Assembly: GCF_004564235.1 (NCBI RefSeq)
Contig: NZ_SOMN01000001.1
Location: 124,001-188,000 of the forward strand
Direction of reading: 5' to 3'
DNA length: 64,000 nt
Origin: Cohnella luojiensis
GTDB lineage: Bacteria > Bacillota > Bacilli > Paenibacillales > Paenibacillaceae
Shown here: piece after piece, positions 36,407-44,595 of the stretch
How the letters are laid out: each line of letters opens with the position of its first letter
Numbering within the stretch: the stretch's first letter is position 1
Translations under genes and position numbers: made by a program
Notes under the pieces: generated by a model
The model's input: the letters and a program-made list of their open reading frames with translations, nothing else
What the model was told of the DNA's origin: nothing
The model's database searches: none

Positions 36407-36955
36407 GTGGTGGAGCCGGCTCTGATCAAAGCCGCACAAGCGGGCGACCGGGAAGCTCTCGTTACGCTACTCCGCGAAATTGAGAACCAAGTATATCGCA
36501 CTGCTTATTATTTGCTGAATAACGAGCAAGATGCTTTGGATGCTTCTCAGGACGCGTTAATCCGAATTTATACGAAAATTGATTCCTATGAGGAAAAAGC
36601 TCAATTTCGCACTTGGGTGCAACGGATCGTCACGAACATATGCATAGACAAATTTCGGCGCAAGAAACCTTCCGTGTCCATCGACGAGCATGATATGGTT
36701 TTTCAGGCGGGGGATAATGTGGAAACCGAGGTTCTTTCCGCATACGCCGCGGAGGAAATTCGAGAGGCTATCGGCAAGCTGCCGGAGCATCATCGTACCG
36801 TTGTCGTGCTGCGTTATTTGCAGGATTTTTCTTACAACGAAATTGCCGATTCATTGAATTTACCTCTCAATACCGTTAAGTCTTACTTATTTAGAGCCCG
36901 GCAACAATTGCAAACTCTTCTTCATGATTATCAGAAAGGTGGTGTCCGGGGATGA
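36407..36955 (+). CDS. ECF RNA polymerase sigma factor
   Basis: Group 4 sigma factor of 182 aa with only regions 2 and 4. Region 2 has YLLNNEQDALDASQDALIRI and the FRTWVQRIVTNICID stretch; region 4 has the LPEHHRTVVVLRYLQDFSYN helix-turn-helix and NTVKSYLFRARQQL. GTG is the start, with a GAGGAGG site upstream. It overlaps its anti-sigma gene by four bases. Which stress it answers cannot be told. Confidence 0.93.
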   Translation: MVEPALIKAAQAGDREALVTLLREIENQVYRTAYYLLNNEQDALDASQDALIRIYTKIDSYEEKAQFRTWVQRIVTNICIDKFRRKKPSVSIDEHDMVFQAGDNVETEVLSAYAAEEIREAIGKLPEHHRTVVVLRYLQDFSYNEIADSLNLPLNTVKSYLFRARQQLQTLLHDYQKGGVRG

Positions 36956-37914
36956 TTTGCCAAGAGGTGATGGAACTCATGCAGCGTTACATTGACGGCG
37001 ATTTGGATCAACAAGAAACGTCGCTCATGATGGATCATGTTGGTCAATGCCCTGACTGCGCCGCCATGTTAGCTAGACTGCAGAAATTATCGAGCGAGCT
37101 GGAACTTTTGCCGCGCGTCGTACCTAAGTATAGTCTCGTAGACGCTATTCTGCCGGAATTGGAACGTCTACATTCTGTCGATTCGGCTGGAGGCGCCGGC
37201 GTTAGCGGAGAAGACTCCGACACGAAACCGGCAACGTTAAGATCGCGCCGCCCTTCTCGACACTTAATCGGGAAAATATCCGGAGTCGTCGCCGCGGGCG
37301 TCGTTGCGGGACTGCTGTTGTTTAACGATCCGGGTCAATGGTCGTTGGGCGGAAGCAGCAAAAACGACGATGCCGCTCCTATGGAATTTTCCGAGGCGCC
37401 AGCTGCGGAGAATGTAAATCCGATGTTGGAGAAAAGAGCTGCTAACGACTCTTCAACTCTAACAACAAAGGAAAAAGGTACGGAATTCGCCGACAATTCC
37501 AGCGGTACTAAATCGATCTCCGGAGCTGAAAATGGTTTCGAGGAACCGACATCCGAAGACTATGGCATCACGGCTTCAGGGAGCACCGAGCAAGCAGCCG
37601 TACCTTCTATGGAAGCTCCGTCTCTCGTCAGTCCCGATGGTCAGGTGAATCCGCTCGACGATATCCCTGCTACGTTGTCCGAATCGCCTGACGGGAAGTG
37701 GAAAGCCGTCGCGGTGGATGGTGAAGGAACTTACCGGATTTATAAAACCGCCGATGATAGCGAATGGTATACCTCCGAGCGTAAGGATGGCAAGATTGGT
37801 CTGCTTAACTGGAAAGAGGACAGCGCGGTACTGTATTTTACCTTCACCGACGCCGAAGGAAATCAAAGCCAATGGCAATTCGACATGGCTACTTCAACGG
37901 AATCAAAGCGTTAA
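36952..37914 (+). CDS. Transmembrane anti-sigma factor with ZAS zinc finger and extracellular domain
   Basis: Partner of the preceding sigma factor. The N-terminal anti-sigma domain has the H-x3-C-x2-C zinc motif in HVGQCPDC (about residues 30-37). One membrane segment follows at about 104-124 (ISGVVAAGVVAGLLLF). The outer part of about 195 residues is Ser/Glu/Asn-rich and ends in a segment starting ESPDGKWKAVAVDG that resembles a PD40/WD40-like strand unit, perhaps the sensor. Translational coupling to the sigma gene (ATGA) supports a one-to-one pair. Confidence 0.88.
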   Translation: MICQEVMELMQRYIDGDLDQQETSLMMDHVGQCPDCAAMLARLQKLSSELELLPRVVPKYSLVDAILPELERLHSVDSAGGAGVSGEDSDTKPATLRSRRPSRHLIGKISGVVAAGVVAGLLLFNDPGQWSLGGSSKNDDAAPMEFSEAPAAENVNPMLEKRAANDSSTLTTKEKGTEFADNSSGTKSISGAENGFEEPTSEDYGITASGSTEQAAVPSMEAPSLVSPDGQVNPLDDIPATLSESPDGKWKAVAVDGEGTYRIYKTADDSEWYTSERKDGKIGLLNWKEDSAVLYFTFTDAEGNQSQWQFDMATSTESKR

Positions 37915-38050
37915 ATCCTTCGTCACCTTTTGCGCGCGAATGCGTATAGTGTACGGATGGAGTTGACGATCGTCTTTGGACCATCGTCACGGTCGTTCGC
38001 GCCTGGTACCATGGACCGGCCGGCGAACGTTGATATAGATGTCCGAGGAC

Positions 38051-38093
38051 AGAGGGATCGCGCCTTGCAAAAGGTGTGATCTCTTTGTTGTTT
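38051..38093 (+). terminator. Terminator of the ECF operon
   Basis: GGGATCGCGCCTT and AAGGTGTGATCTC pair over about 14 positions (three G-U) around GCAA, followed by TTTGTTGTTTG. Upstream of it, 37964-38032 holds several small palindromes, including GACGATCGTC and TGGTACCA, of no recognised function. Confidence 0.7.
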
Positions 38094-38157
38094 GTTGTAC
38101 AATTAAGGAACTACATAAAGTTGGACTATCAGAGCCGTTTATACTTGGAGGAGCGCA

Positions 38158-39189
38158 ATGGACGCCAAACAAGCTTTTCGAGCAATCAAGCAGGGTAACG
38201 TTTCCCCGATTTACGTGTGCTACGGTACCGAATCCTATATTATGAACGAGTTTATCGAGCGACTCATGGAGCAGCTTGTCGAGCCCGAACACCGGGAGAT
38301 GGCAGTCGTTCGCTTCGATACGGCTGAAACTCCGCTCGACGTTATTATAGAAGAAGCGGAGACCCTTCCGTTCTTGGTGCCAAGTAAAATCATTATGGTT
38401 AGGGATAGCGTGCTGTTCGCCGCCGGCAAAGAATCGAATAAAGTCGAACACCGCCCGGAGAAACTTCTTGCTTATATGGGTCAGCCCTCCGAAACGACGG
38501 TGCTTGTCTTCGTGGTTCCCCACGAGAAGCTGGACGAACGCAAGAAATTGGTGAAAACCGCGAAGGGGAACGATTCCGTCATTTCGTTCAGCCCGTTGCA
38601 ATCGGAAGAATTGCTGCAATGGCTGCTTAAACGAGCCTCTAACCAAGGACGATCGATGGATAAGCAAACAGCGGAGGAGCTTCTGCGCCGCGTAGGCACG
38701 GATATGCATGCGTTAGCCGCGGAGACGGATAAGCTATGCTTGCATGCGGGGACTGGCGGCTCCGTGACGCTTGAGTCTGTTCGATCGCTCGTGCCCATGG
38801 CAACGGAGCAGAACGTCTTCAAGTTAACCGAGGAGCTTGCAGCGCTGAGGACAGCGGAGGCGATTACGCTGTACTACGACCTGCTGAAGCAACGCGAGGA
38901 GCCGATCAAACTGATGGCGTTGCTTGTGCGCCAATTCCGCAACATGTTGTACGTCAAGGAGCTCGGCAGCCAAGGGTATTCGCCGCAGCAAATGGCTTCT
39001 CAGCTCGGCTTGCATCCTTATGCCGTCAAGATCACTGGCGAGCAAGCTCGGAAGTTCAGCCAAGAGCGTTTGGCCAGCATGCTCTCCGAGCTCGCAGATC
39101 TCGACTACGCCATGAAAACCGGCCGCGTAGAAAAGTCCCTCGGCCTCGAGCTTTTCCTCCTACGAACCGGCTCCCAAGGCGCAAGCTAA
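38158..39189 (+). CDS. holA: DNA polymerase III subunit delta
   Basis: Clamp-loader wrench subunit (YqeN). The 343-aa length and the segments CYGTESYIMNEFIERL at the N-terminus and LADLDYAMKTGRVEKSLGLE at the C-terminus fit the family. It lacks a functional Walker A, as expected for delta. GGAGG lies a few bases before the ATG. The position between the com locus and rpsT is the same as in Bacillus. Confidence 0.94.
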   Translation: MDAKQAFRAIKQGNVSPIYVCYGTESYIMNEFIERLMEQLVEPEHREMAVVRFDTAETPLDVIIEEAETLPFLVPSKIIMVRDSVLFAAGKESNKVEHRPEKLLAYMGQPSETTVLVFVVPHEKLDERKKLVKTAKGNDSVISFSPLQSEELLQWLLKRASNQGRSMDKQTAEELLRRVGTDMHALAAETDKLCLHAGTGGSVTLESVRSLVPMATEQNVFKLTEELAALRTAEAITLYYDLLKQREEPIKLMALLVRQFRNMLYVKELGSQGYSPQQMASQLGLHPYAVKITGEQARKFSQERLASMLSELADLDYAMKTGRVEKSLGLELFLLRTGSQGAS

Positions 39190-39250
39190 TACAACAAACT
39201 AATTTTTATAACAAAGAGCACAGCCTAAGCAGTGCTCTTACGCTTTCCTG

Positions 39251-39282
39251 AAACCCACACCAGTGTTGGGTTTTATTTTTTT
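39251..39282 (+). terminator. Terminator of holA
   Basis: AACCCACAC and GTGTTGGGTT pair with a one-base bulge, followed by TTATTTTTTT. A further hairpin, AGAGCAC/GTGCTCT, lies at about 39217-39240 without a T-run. The right arm of this terminator is also the left end of element B. Confidence 0.75.
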
Positions 39283-39479
39283 GAGCATTGGTTCGATTCA
39301 GAAAGGAGGTATAGAGGAAAAAAGTCCCACGGAAAGTTTACGGCCGCCTTTGTAATCCAGTTGCAACCGCTCAGCCAATTCAATGGCAATTGGATTACAA
39401 CCAGCGGTGGAGTGGGACTTTTCTTCCGGCATACCCAGGTTTTCTGAATCATTCTGCTCTAATTTAATGAAACCCAACA
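39264..39479. repeat. Palindromic element B with conserved 44-nt core
   Basis: This 216-bp imperfect palindrome has perfect 10-bp ends, TGTTGGGTTT and AAACCCAACA. Further paired blocks follow inward: GAGCA/TGCTC, GATTCAGAAA/TTTCTGAATC and AAAAGTCCCAC/GTGGGACTTTT. The inner pair TTGTAATCCAGTTG/CAATTGGATTACAA has one wobble. Bases 39328-39371 share 38 of 44 positions with element A near 23.05 kb. No target-site duplication is evident. It lies between two terminators, 3' to both holA and rpsT, so it is unlikely to be a leader of either gene. Confidence 0.7.
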
Positions 39480-39527
39480 AAAAAAGCCATCCTATATGCA
39501 GTAACACCTGCTGAGGATAGCTTTTTT
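39477..39527. terminator. Bidirectional terminator, serving rpsT
   Basis: AAAAAAAGC-ATCCT with inner GCAG/CTGC pairs with AGGAT-GCTTTTTT. It has a T-run on either strand and lies 53 bases past the rpsT stop. Confidence 0.8.
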
Positions 39528-39579
39528 CTGGCTGCAGCGTCCAGGGACAAGGCAGCCGCATATGCGTCAGGCGCAAGAC

Positions 39580-39852
39580 TTAAGCTTGCGCGGACAATGC
39601 GTTGATTTTTTTGGCCAGACGGGATTTTTTGCGAGCAGCTGCATTCTTATGAATGAGCCCTTTGGTTGCCGCTTTGTCCAACTTCTTCTGAGCCGCGCCG
39701 TAAGCCGCTTTAGCAGCGTTAGCATCCGTTCCTACGACCGCTACGTCAGCTTGTTTAACAGCCGTACGAAGAGCGGATTTAGCCGAAGCGTTGCGCAAGC
39801 GACGAGCTTCGTTCGTTTTGGTACGTTTAATGGCGGATTTGATGTTTGGCAT
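39580..39852 (-). CDS. rpsT: 30S ribosomal protein S20
   Basis: Primary binding ribosomal protein of the 30S body, 90 aa, highly basic and helical. It opens [18 protein letters not shown] and ends [16 protein letters not shown]. The start is the ATG at 39852 with GGAGGTG just upstream; the longer frame adds 20 residues of leader. It is divergent from gpr, as in Bacillus. Confidence 0.97.
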   Translation of the reverse strand: MPNIKSAIKRTKTNEARRLRNASAKSALRTAVKQADVAVVGTDANAAKAAYGAAQKKLDKAATKGLIHKNAAARKKSRLAKKINALSAQA

Positions 39853-39902
39853 TCTTTTCACCTCCAGATAAAACAGAAGTATTTCTCTACACAACTTGTA
39901 AC

Positions 39903-39931
39903 ATTCTATCATGCAAGGGGGTAAAATGCAA
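39903..39931 (-). promoter_or_regulatory. Sigma-A promoter of rpsT
   Basis: On the minus strand TTGCAT and TAGAAT are separated by exactly 17 bases, about 50 bases before the rpsT start. Confidence 0.7.
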
Positions 39932-39980
39932 GCTAATTTCCCACCTCATTCCGCAAGCGAAAGGGGCATGATTTCTTCCC

Positions 39981-40985
39981 ATGACTAGCGATTTGTCAAT
40001 GTACAACATACGCACGGACCTGGCGCTCGAGGCGAAGGAAATCGCGACCGAAGGGCAGCAATCGGCAACGATACCCGGAGTATGGTCCGAGACGGAGAAC
40101 GCGGAGGGTATTACCGTCACCCGTATGGAAATTCAGACCGAGCAAGGAGCCCAGCAGATCGGCAGGATGATCGGACACTACGTCACTCTCGAGGTGCCGG
40201 AGCTGCGACAAGGGGATACGACGCTTCAGGATAAAGTAGCCACCTCGTTCGCGAAGGAATTCGAGGCTTTCTTAAAGAGGCTTGGAATAAATACGACAAG
40301 CAGCGTGCTCATCGTCGGATTAGGCAACTGGAACGTTACGCCCGATGCCTTAGGTCCGATTGTAGTGGAGAACATTTTGGTTACCCGCCACTACTTCGAA
40401 TTGATGCCCGATCAGGTTAGTCCGGGTTATCGGCAGGTCAGTGCCGTAGCTCCCGGCGTCCTAGGCACGACGGGAATCGAGTCAAGCGATATCGTTCAAG
40501 GCATCGTGGCGACTTCGAAGCCGGATCTGATTATCGCCATCGACGCGTTAGCGGCCAAATCGCTCGAAAGAGTAAACACGACGATTCAGATCGCGGATAC
40601 GGGCATTAATCCAGGCTCGGGAATAGGAAACAAGCGCAAGGGGCTTACGAAGGAAATATTGGGAGTACCTGTTATCGGGATCGGAGTGCCGACCGTGGTA
40701 TACGCCTCGACGATAGTAAACAATACGATGGATCTCGTTTTCGAGCATATGAAAAAACATACGAACAATACCGACCCGCTGTTCGGGGTGTTCGGGAAAA
40801 TGGACGAGACGGAGCGATTGCAATTGGTCAAAGAGGTATTAAATCCGCTAGGCCACGATCTCCTCGTAACTCCCAAGGAAATCGACAAATTCATGGAAGA
40901 TATCGCGAACGTCATTGCGAGCGGACTTAACGCAGCGCTTCATGAAGCGGTGGATACGGATAACGTTGCAGCGTATACGCATTAA
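39981..40985 (+). CDS. gpr: GPR endopeptidase (spore protease)
   Basis: Germination protease that starts degradation of small acid-soluble spore proteins. Conserved segments are RTDLALEAKEI at the N-terminus (region of propeptide cleavage), LIVGLGNWNVTPDALGP, VLGTTGIESSDIVQG and NPGSGIGNKRKGL. At 334 aa it is a little shorter than the B. subtilis enzyme, mainly at the N-terminus. The exact start is uncertain: the ribosome-binding site is weak and an ATG six codons on is possible. Confidence 0.95.
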   Translation: MTSDLSMYNIRTDLALEAKEIATEGQQSATIPGVWSETENAEGITVTRMEIQTEQGAQQIGRMIGHYVTLEVPELRQGDTTLQDKVATSFAKEFEAFLKRLGINTTSSVLIVGLGNWNVTPDALGPIVVENILVTRHYFELMPDQVSPGYRQVSAVAPGVLGTTGIESSDIVQGIVATSKPDLIIAIDALAAKSLERVNTTIQIADTGINPGSGIGNKRKGLTKEILGVPVIGIGVPTVVYASTIVNNTMDLVFEHMKKHTNNTDPLFGVFGKMDETERLQLVKEVLNPLGHDLLVTPKEIDKFMEDIANVIASGLNAALHEAVDTDNVAAYTH

Positions 40986-41006
40986 CTTCGCATACGATAC
41001 TCGCTG

Positions 41007-41035
41007 ACCCCGGCTCTCGCGAGAGTCGGGGTTCT
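41007..41035 (+). terminator. Hairpin after gpr
   Basis: ACCCCGGCTCTC and GAGAGTCGGGGT pair almost perfectly. The T-tract is poor, so termination may be partial and allow gpr-spoIIP read-through. Confidence 0.5.
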
Positions 41036-41168
41036 CGCTGTTCATCGACAACTCTATCAACCTCTGAAAAGGCGGTTCTATCATTTTTCTTTCTCTCATA
41101 TGATGGGATACCTTGAGAAAATAAGAGAAGGAGCATCCGCAACCTGGAGGCTCCGGGGGAGGAAGTCG

Positions 41169-42398
41169 ATGAAACGTATTGTCGTATCGCCGAACTGGCC
41201 GTTAATTCGCGCGAGATGGCGCCGGGTTTTGATTACCGGCCGCGCTTATTTCATTCTTAGCGTCTGCTCCATGGTGCTGTTCGTTCTGCTAGGGTTAGGC
41301 GGCATGGTGCAGAAGTCGTTAGCCGCTTCTCCCGTCCAGTCGATGAAGGGGTTCGCCGCTTCCTTGTCCGGGCAGTTTTTTCAATCGCTTCTGAGCATGG
41401 AGCTTCCGCATATGGATGCCACGGATGGTTCCCCTTTCCAAACGGGGAGGATGGCAGCCTTCTTGCTAAGGTTCATGACCGACGTAAATCCTAACGATCC
41501 CAAAAGTTTAATAGCTTTGGAAATGCCGGGAATGGACCGGGACCAATCCGTATTGCTTCGTCCAGGTTCCGGGGAACCCGAAGCCCCGGAGGATCACGGT
41601 CCGATCGAAGGCAATGATCAACTTCCTGATCAGGATGGGACGCTGCATCCCGACGAAGAAACGGACCCCGCTGAGGATACGGCAACGCCTGAACCGCTTC
41701 GGCAAGAAGAGAATCCTCCGAGCGTAACGGAAACCCATTCCACGGAAGGCCGTAATGTCGTTTTCATCTATCATTCGCATAATCGAGAGTCTTGGTACCC
41801 GGAATTGAAGTCCGACAAGAAGGATCCTAGCTCCGATACGGTCAATGTTACGCTGGTCGGCAAGCGACTCGCGAAGCAGCTGGCATCGCTAGGAGTAGGC
41901 GCGTCTCATTCGTCGAAGGATTATTTGACCACCGTTCAGGGCTATAATTGGAATTATTCGTACAAATATTCTTTGCAGACCGTTCGTCAGGCGCTGGCTT
42001 CCAATAAGCAGCTTAAATTTTTCTTCGATATTCATAGAGACTCGCAACGCCGCAAGAAGACGACTGCAACGATCCGCGGAAAAGACTATGCGCAGGTATA
42101 TTTCATTATCGGGCACCGCAATCCGAATTGGCGGGAGAACGAGGAATTCGCTAACCGAATCCACGAGCGGCTGGAGAAGGATTATTCGGGATTGTCCCGA
42201 GGTGTATGGGGCAAGACGGCCGCCAGCGGCAACGGGGAGTATAACCAGTCAATTGCTCCGGACAGCGTTCTGCTTGAAATAGGCGGCGTCGACAATACGT
42301 TGGAAGAGTGTTATCGCACGGCGGACGTTCTGGCTAAAGTGATTGCCGAGCTTTATTGGGAGAACGAAGAAGCAGTAAAAGTGAACGCGAAGAAATGA
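41169..42398 (+). CDS. spoIIP: Stage II sporulation protein P
   Basis: Cell-wall amidase/endopeptidase of the SpoIIDMP engulfment machine. A signal-anchor helix lies at about residues 20-42, then an Asp/Glu/Pro-rich linker, then the catalytic domain with YHSHNRESW (His and Glu ligands), FDIHRDSQRR and the C-terminal LLEIGGVDNT. The ATG at 41169 has GGGGGAGG 6 bases upstream, so I drop 23 residues from the longest frame. The length becomes 409 aa. It follows gpr, as in Bacillus. Confidence 0.95.
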   Translation: MKRIVVSPNWPLIRARWRRVLITGRAYFILSVCSMVLFVLLGLGGMVQKSLAASPVQSMKGFAASLSGQFFQSLLSMELPHMDATDGSPFQTGRMAAFLLRFMTDVNPNDPKSLIALEMPGMDRDQSVLLRPGSGEPEAPEDHGPIEGNDQLPDQDGTLHPDEETDPAEDTATPEPLRQEENPPSVTETHSTEGRNVVFIYHSHNRESWYPELKSDKKDPSSDTVNVTLVGKRLAKQLASLGVGASHSSKDYLTTVQGYNWNYSYKYSLQTVRQALASNKQLKFFFDIHRDSQRRKKTTATIRGKDYAQVYFIIGHRNPNWRENEEFANRIHERLEKDYSGLSRGVWGKTAASGNGEYNQSIAPDSVLLEIGGVDNTLEECYRTADVLAKVIAELYWENEEAVKVNAKK

Positions 42399-42417
42399 AG
42401 GGAAGGAGGGGACGAGG

Positions 42418-42813
42418 ATGCGGCGCGATACGTTCAAGTTGCTTGTTTTCGCGGCAATTTTAGGTTTTGCCGTTCTCTATGGAATGGAACTGTCTTCGAA
42501 AGGAATCGAGAACGTGAACGGCTCATTGGTATCGGATACGAATGGACAAGCCGTCGAAGAAGGGGATTGGACGCTGCCGGCGAACCAAACTCCCCGGGAT
42601 AGCCAATCTCCGGATCAGGAGGCGTCAGCCCAAGGCCGGAGAGAGGCTGAGGATAACCTTAAAGATTGGGATGAAGCCGAGCTCGGCATTCCCCGCAACG
42701 ATCGCGAACCGATTGTCGACCGCGTCTCCGGTAAAACCGCCGACGTGCTGCACGATTTGTCGCGGAACGGAATCCGTATGGTCGTATCGATCTTCGATAA
42801 GGTGATGGGATAG
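42418..42813 (+). CDS. yqxA: YqxA-family small membrane-anchored protein
   Basis: 131-aa protein with one N-terminal membrane helix (LLVFAAILGFAVLYGMEL), a charged middle and a C-terminal amphipathic segment. It sits directly after spoIIP, where B. subtilis has yqxA (DUF3679). The function is unknown; the position suggests a link to sporulation or expression with spoIIP. It starts 19 bases after the spoIIP stop. Confidence 0.8.
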   Translation: MRRDTFKLLVFAAILGFAVLYGMELSSKGIENVNGSLVSDTNGQAVEEGDWTLPANQTPRDSQSPDQEASAQGRREAEDNLKDWDEAELGIPRNDREPIVDRVSGKTADVLHDLSRNGIRMVVSIFDKVMG

Positions 42814-42914
42814 AGTAGTCCACGAAAGACGAGCGAAATTAAGTTTATGCGTCATCGTGCAACCAGTATAATAAAGAAAGTGAATAGTCCCATACGAATG
42901 ATAGGTGAATTCGA

Positions 42915-43979
42915 GTGAAAAAAATTATGTTCACGGGTGGCGGTTCAGCCGGTCACGTCACGGTAAATATGGCTTTAATTCCTCGCTTTCTGGGTGAAGG
43001 CTGGGCAGTCGAATATTTAGGCTCAGAAGACGGTATAGAGAAAAAATTGATCTCATCCTTCGAGAATGTACTTTATCACGGTGTTGCAACCGGGAAACTA
43101 AGAAGATATTTGGATTGGAAAAATATAATTGACCCATTCAAGGTCGTTAATGGAGTCCTTCAAGCTTATAGATTGATAAGAAAACAGAAGCCCAACGTTC
43201 TCTTTTCCAAAGGAGGGTTTGTTTCTGTTCCAGTTGTTATAGGAGCATGGCTCAATAAAGTACCTATAATTATTCATGAATCTGATGTAACGCCAGGGTT
43301 GGCTAATCGCATTTCTATTCCTTTCGCAACCGGGGTTTGCACGACCTTCGCTGACACAGAGAAGTACCTGCCGAAAAGCAAAACGTATTTCGTTGGACCT
43401 ATCATTCGCGAGGAATTGAAACATGGAAACATAGATCGAGGAAGAGCTTTCTGCCAGTTTACTGATCAGAAGCCAGTGCTGCTCATTATGGGCGGAAGTC
43501 TTGGAGCGAGGCAGATTAATAAGTCGGTGAGGGCTGCTTTAGGGTATCTAGCGAATCGTTATCAGATTGTGCATCTTTGTGGAAAAGATCAGATAGACTC
43601 ATCTATTCAATCTCCGCTCTATAGACAATTTGAGTATATCCAAGAAGAACTTCCCGATTTGTTGGCTATGTCAGATATTGTTGTTTCAAGAGCAGGAGCG
43701 AATTCCATTTTTGAATTTTTATTTTTACGTAAACCAATGCTCCTCATCCCTTTAACGAAGGAGCAGAGTCGTGGAGATCAGATCGTGAATGCCCAATCGT
43801 TCAAGGCTTCAGGCTTCTGCGAAGTGCTTATGGAAGAGCAACTTAACGCGGAGACATTGGCAAGTAACATTGAAATAATTTATCGAAATCGATCTACATA
43901 TATCCATAATATGAATCAATATGAACAAAAGGACGCATTGTCTTCCGTAATTGAATTGCTAAGAAGAGTGACCAAGTAA
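42915..43979 (+). CDS. murG: MurG-like UDP-GlcNAc:lipid I glycosyltransferase
   Basis: Glycosyltransferase of the MurG family (GT28), 354 aa, which would add GlcNAc to lipid I at the inner face of the membrane. The glycine-rich loop GGGSAGHVTVN opens the protein, followed by FSKGGFVSVPVV, IHESDVTPGLANR, IMGGSLGARQIN and the donor site EQSRGDQIVNA. The coding sequence is visibly AT-richer than its neighbours and interrupts the usual yqxA-lepA order. It may be a second, acquired copy; whether the dcw-cluster murG exists elsewhere cannot be seen. Confidence 0.85.
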   Translation: MKKIMFTGGGSAGHVTVNMALIPRFLGEGWAVEYLGSEDGIEKKLISSFENVLYHGVATGKLRRYLDWKNIIDPFKVVNGVLQAYRLIRKQKPNVLFSKGGFVSVPVVIGAWLNKVPIIIHESDVTPGLANRISIPFATGVCTTFADTEKYLPKSKTYFVGPIIREELKHGNIDRGRAFCQFTDQKPVLLIMGGSLGARQINKSVRAALGYLANRYQIVHLCGKDQIDSSIQSPLYRQFEYIQEELPDLLAMSDIVVSRAGANSIFEFLFLRKPMLLIPLTKEQSRGDQIVNAQSFKASGFCEVLMEEQLNAETLASNIEIIYRNRSTYIHNMNQYEQKDALSSVIELLRRVTK

Positions 43980-44063
43980 CAACTATTCTCGCCAGCAAAT
44001 GGATTAGAATGTTAATCATCATTAATGGCTGGAAATCAAGATGGAGAAGCTCCGAATACATTG

Positions 44064-44188
44064 TTTTTCATCGTAAATGCAGCACTTTTGCTTCTGAACC
44101 CTTTTATTTGGCCTAAAGTAAGATGTTTCTCATCGTAATTCACTCGGATGATGAATGCGAATTAATATTAGCGATGGTTTTCATCGTA
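44064..44188 (+). repeat. Three direct copies of a TTTTCATCGTA motif
   Basis: TTTTTCATCGTA, TTTCTCATCGTA and TTTTCATCGTA end at 44075, 44137 and 44188, so they are 62 and 51 bases apart. The bases between them are not clearly similar. They lie in the AT-rich start of the 616-base gap between the MurG-like and MutS2-like genes. Confidence 0.55.
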
Positions 44189-44289
44189 CTACGGCTTGAC
44201 GTCGATGGTTCGGCTGTCATATGATTATGGTAATCATGTTTTAAAGGGGCAAATTTTTATGTTGGTATTGGTTCTTAACTGATTTATCT

Positions 44290-44453
44290 GATACGTCGCG
44301 AACAAAGGTTAGGTTAGAAGACCGTCCTTCGGATGGTTTATATCCTTGCTTCTTCTTCGCGGCACTGATAACCAGTGAAGAACCGGTCAAGACCGCCCCT
44401 GCGAAGATTTATTTCGGGGAGATCAGCCGTGCTCATCAGGGTACGGCTTTTTT
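44290..44453 (+). ncRNA. Candidate structured leader or small RNA ending in a terminator
   Basis: Several consecutive hairpins: ACCGTCC-TTC-GGATGGT, then CACTG-ATAAC-CAGTG extended by TTCTT/AAGAA, then CCC..CGAA/TTCG.GGG, and finally AGCCGT/ACGGCT followed by TTTTTT (44425-44453). The arrangement resembles a riboswitch or attenuator, but I match it to no known class. It lies 143 bases before the MutS2-like gene, with a second terminator in between. No promoter was identified with confidence. Confidence 0.4.
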
Positions 44454-44509
44454 GCGCAAAAAAACGGGGATGAACCCTTATTTGCGTACTCCCGTGAAAT
44501 GTTTTCCGG

Positions 44510-44557
44510 CAGGCTGCGAGCTTGCGCCGATGGCGCTCGTTCTTGCGGCCTGTTTTT
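44510..44557 (+). terminator. Second terminator upstream of the MutS2-like gene
   Basis: CAGGC.GC and GC.GCCTG with an upper stem GCGCC/GGCGC form a long hairpin, followed by TTTTTATTTT. It stands only about 26 bases before the gene's ribosome-binding site, in the attenuator position. Confidence 0.7.
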
Positions 44558-44595
44558 ATTTTCACACCTTTTTCCACCTATTGGAGGGTTTAACT

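Noticed and set aside
39298..39576. A 92-codon minus-strand gene in the holA-rpsT gap
   Set aside because: It runs through a terminator and the palindromic element. Only a 14-residue stretch is shared with element A, where the frame has a stop, so I treat it as part of the repeat, at most a remnant.
44452..44595. A 48-residue N-terminal extension of the MutS2-like protein
   Set aside because: The extension reads through a strong terminator hairpin, while a TTG with a well-spaced GGAGG sits exactly at the start of homology.
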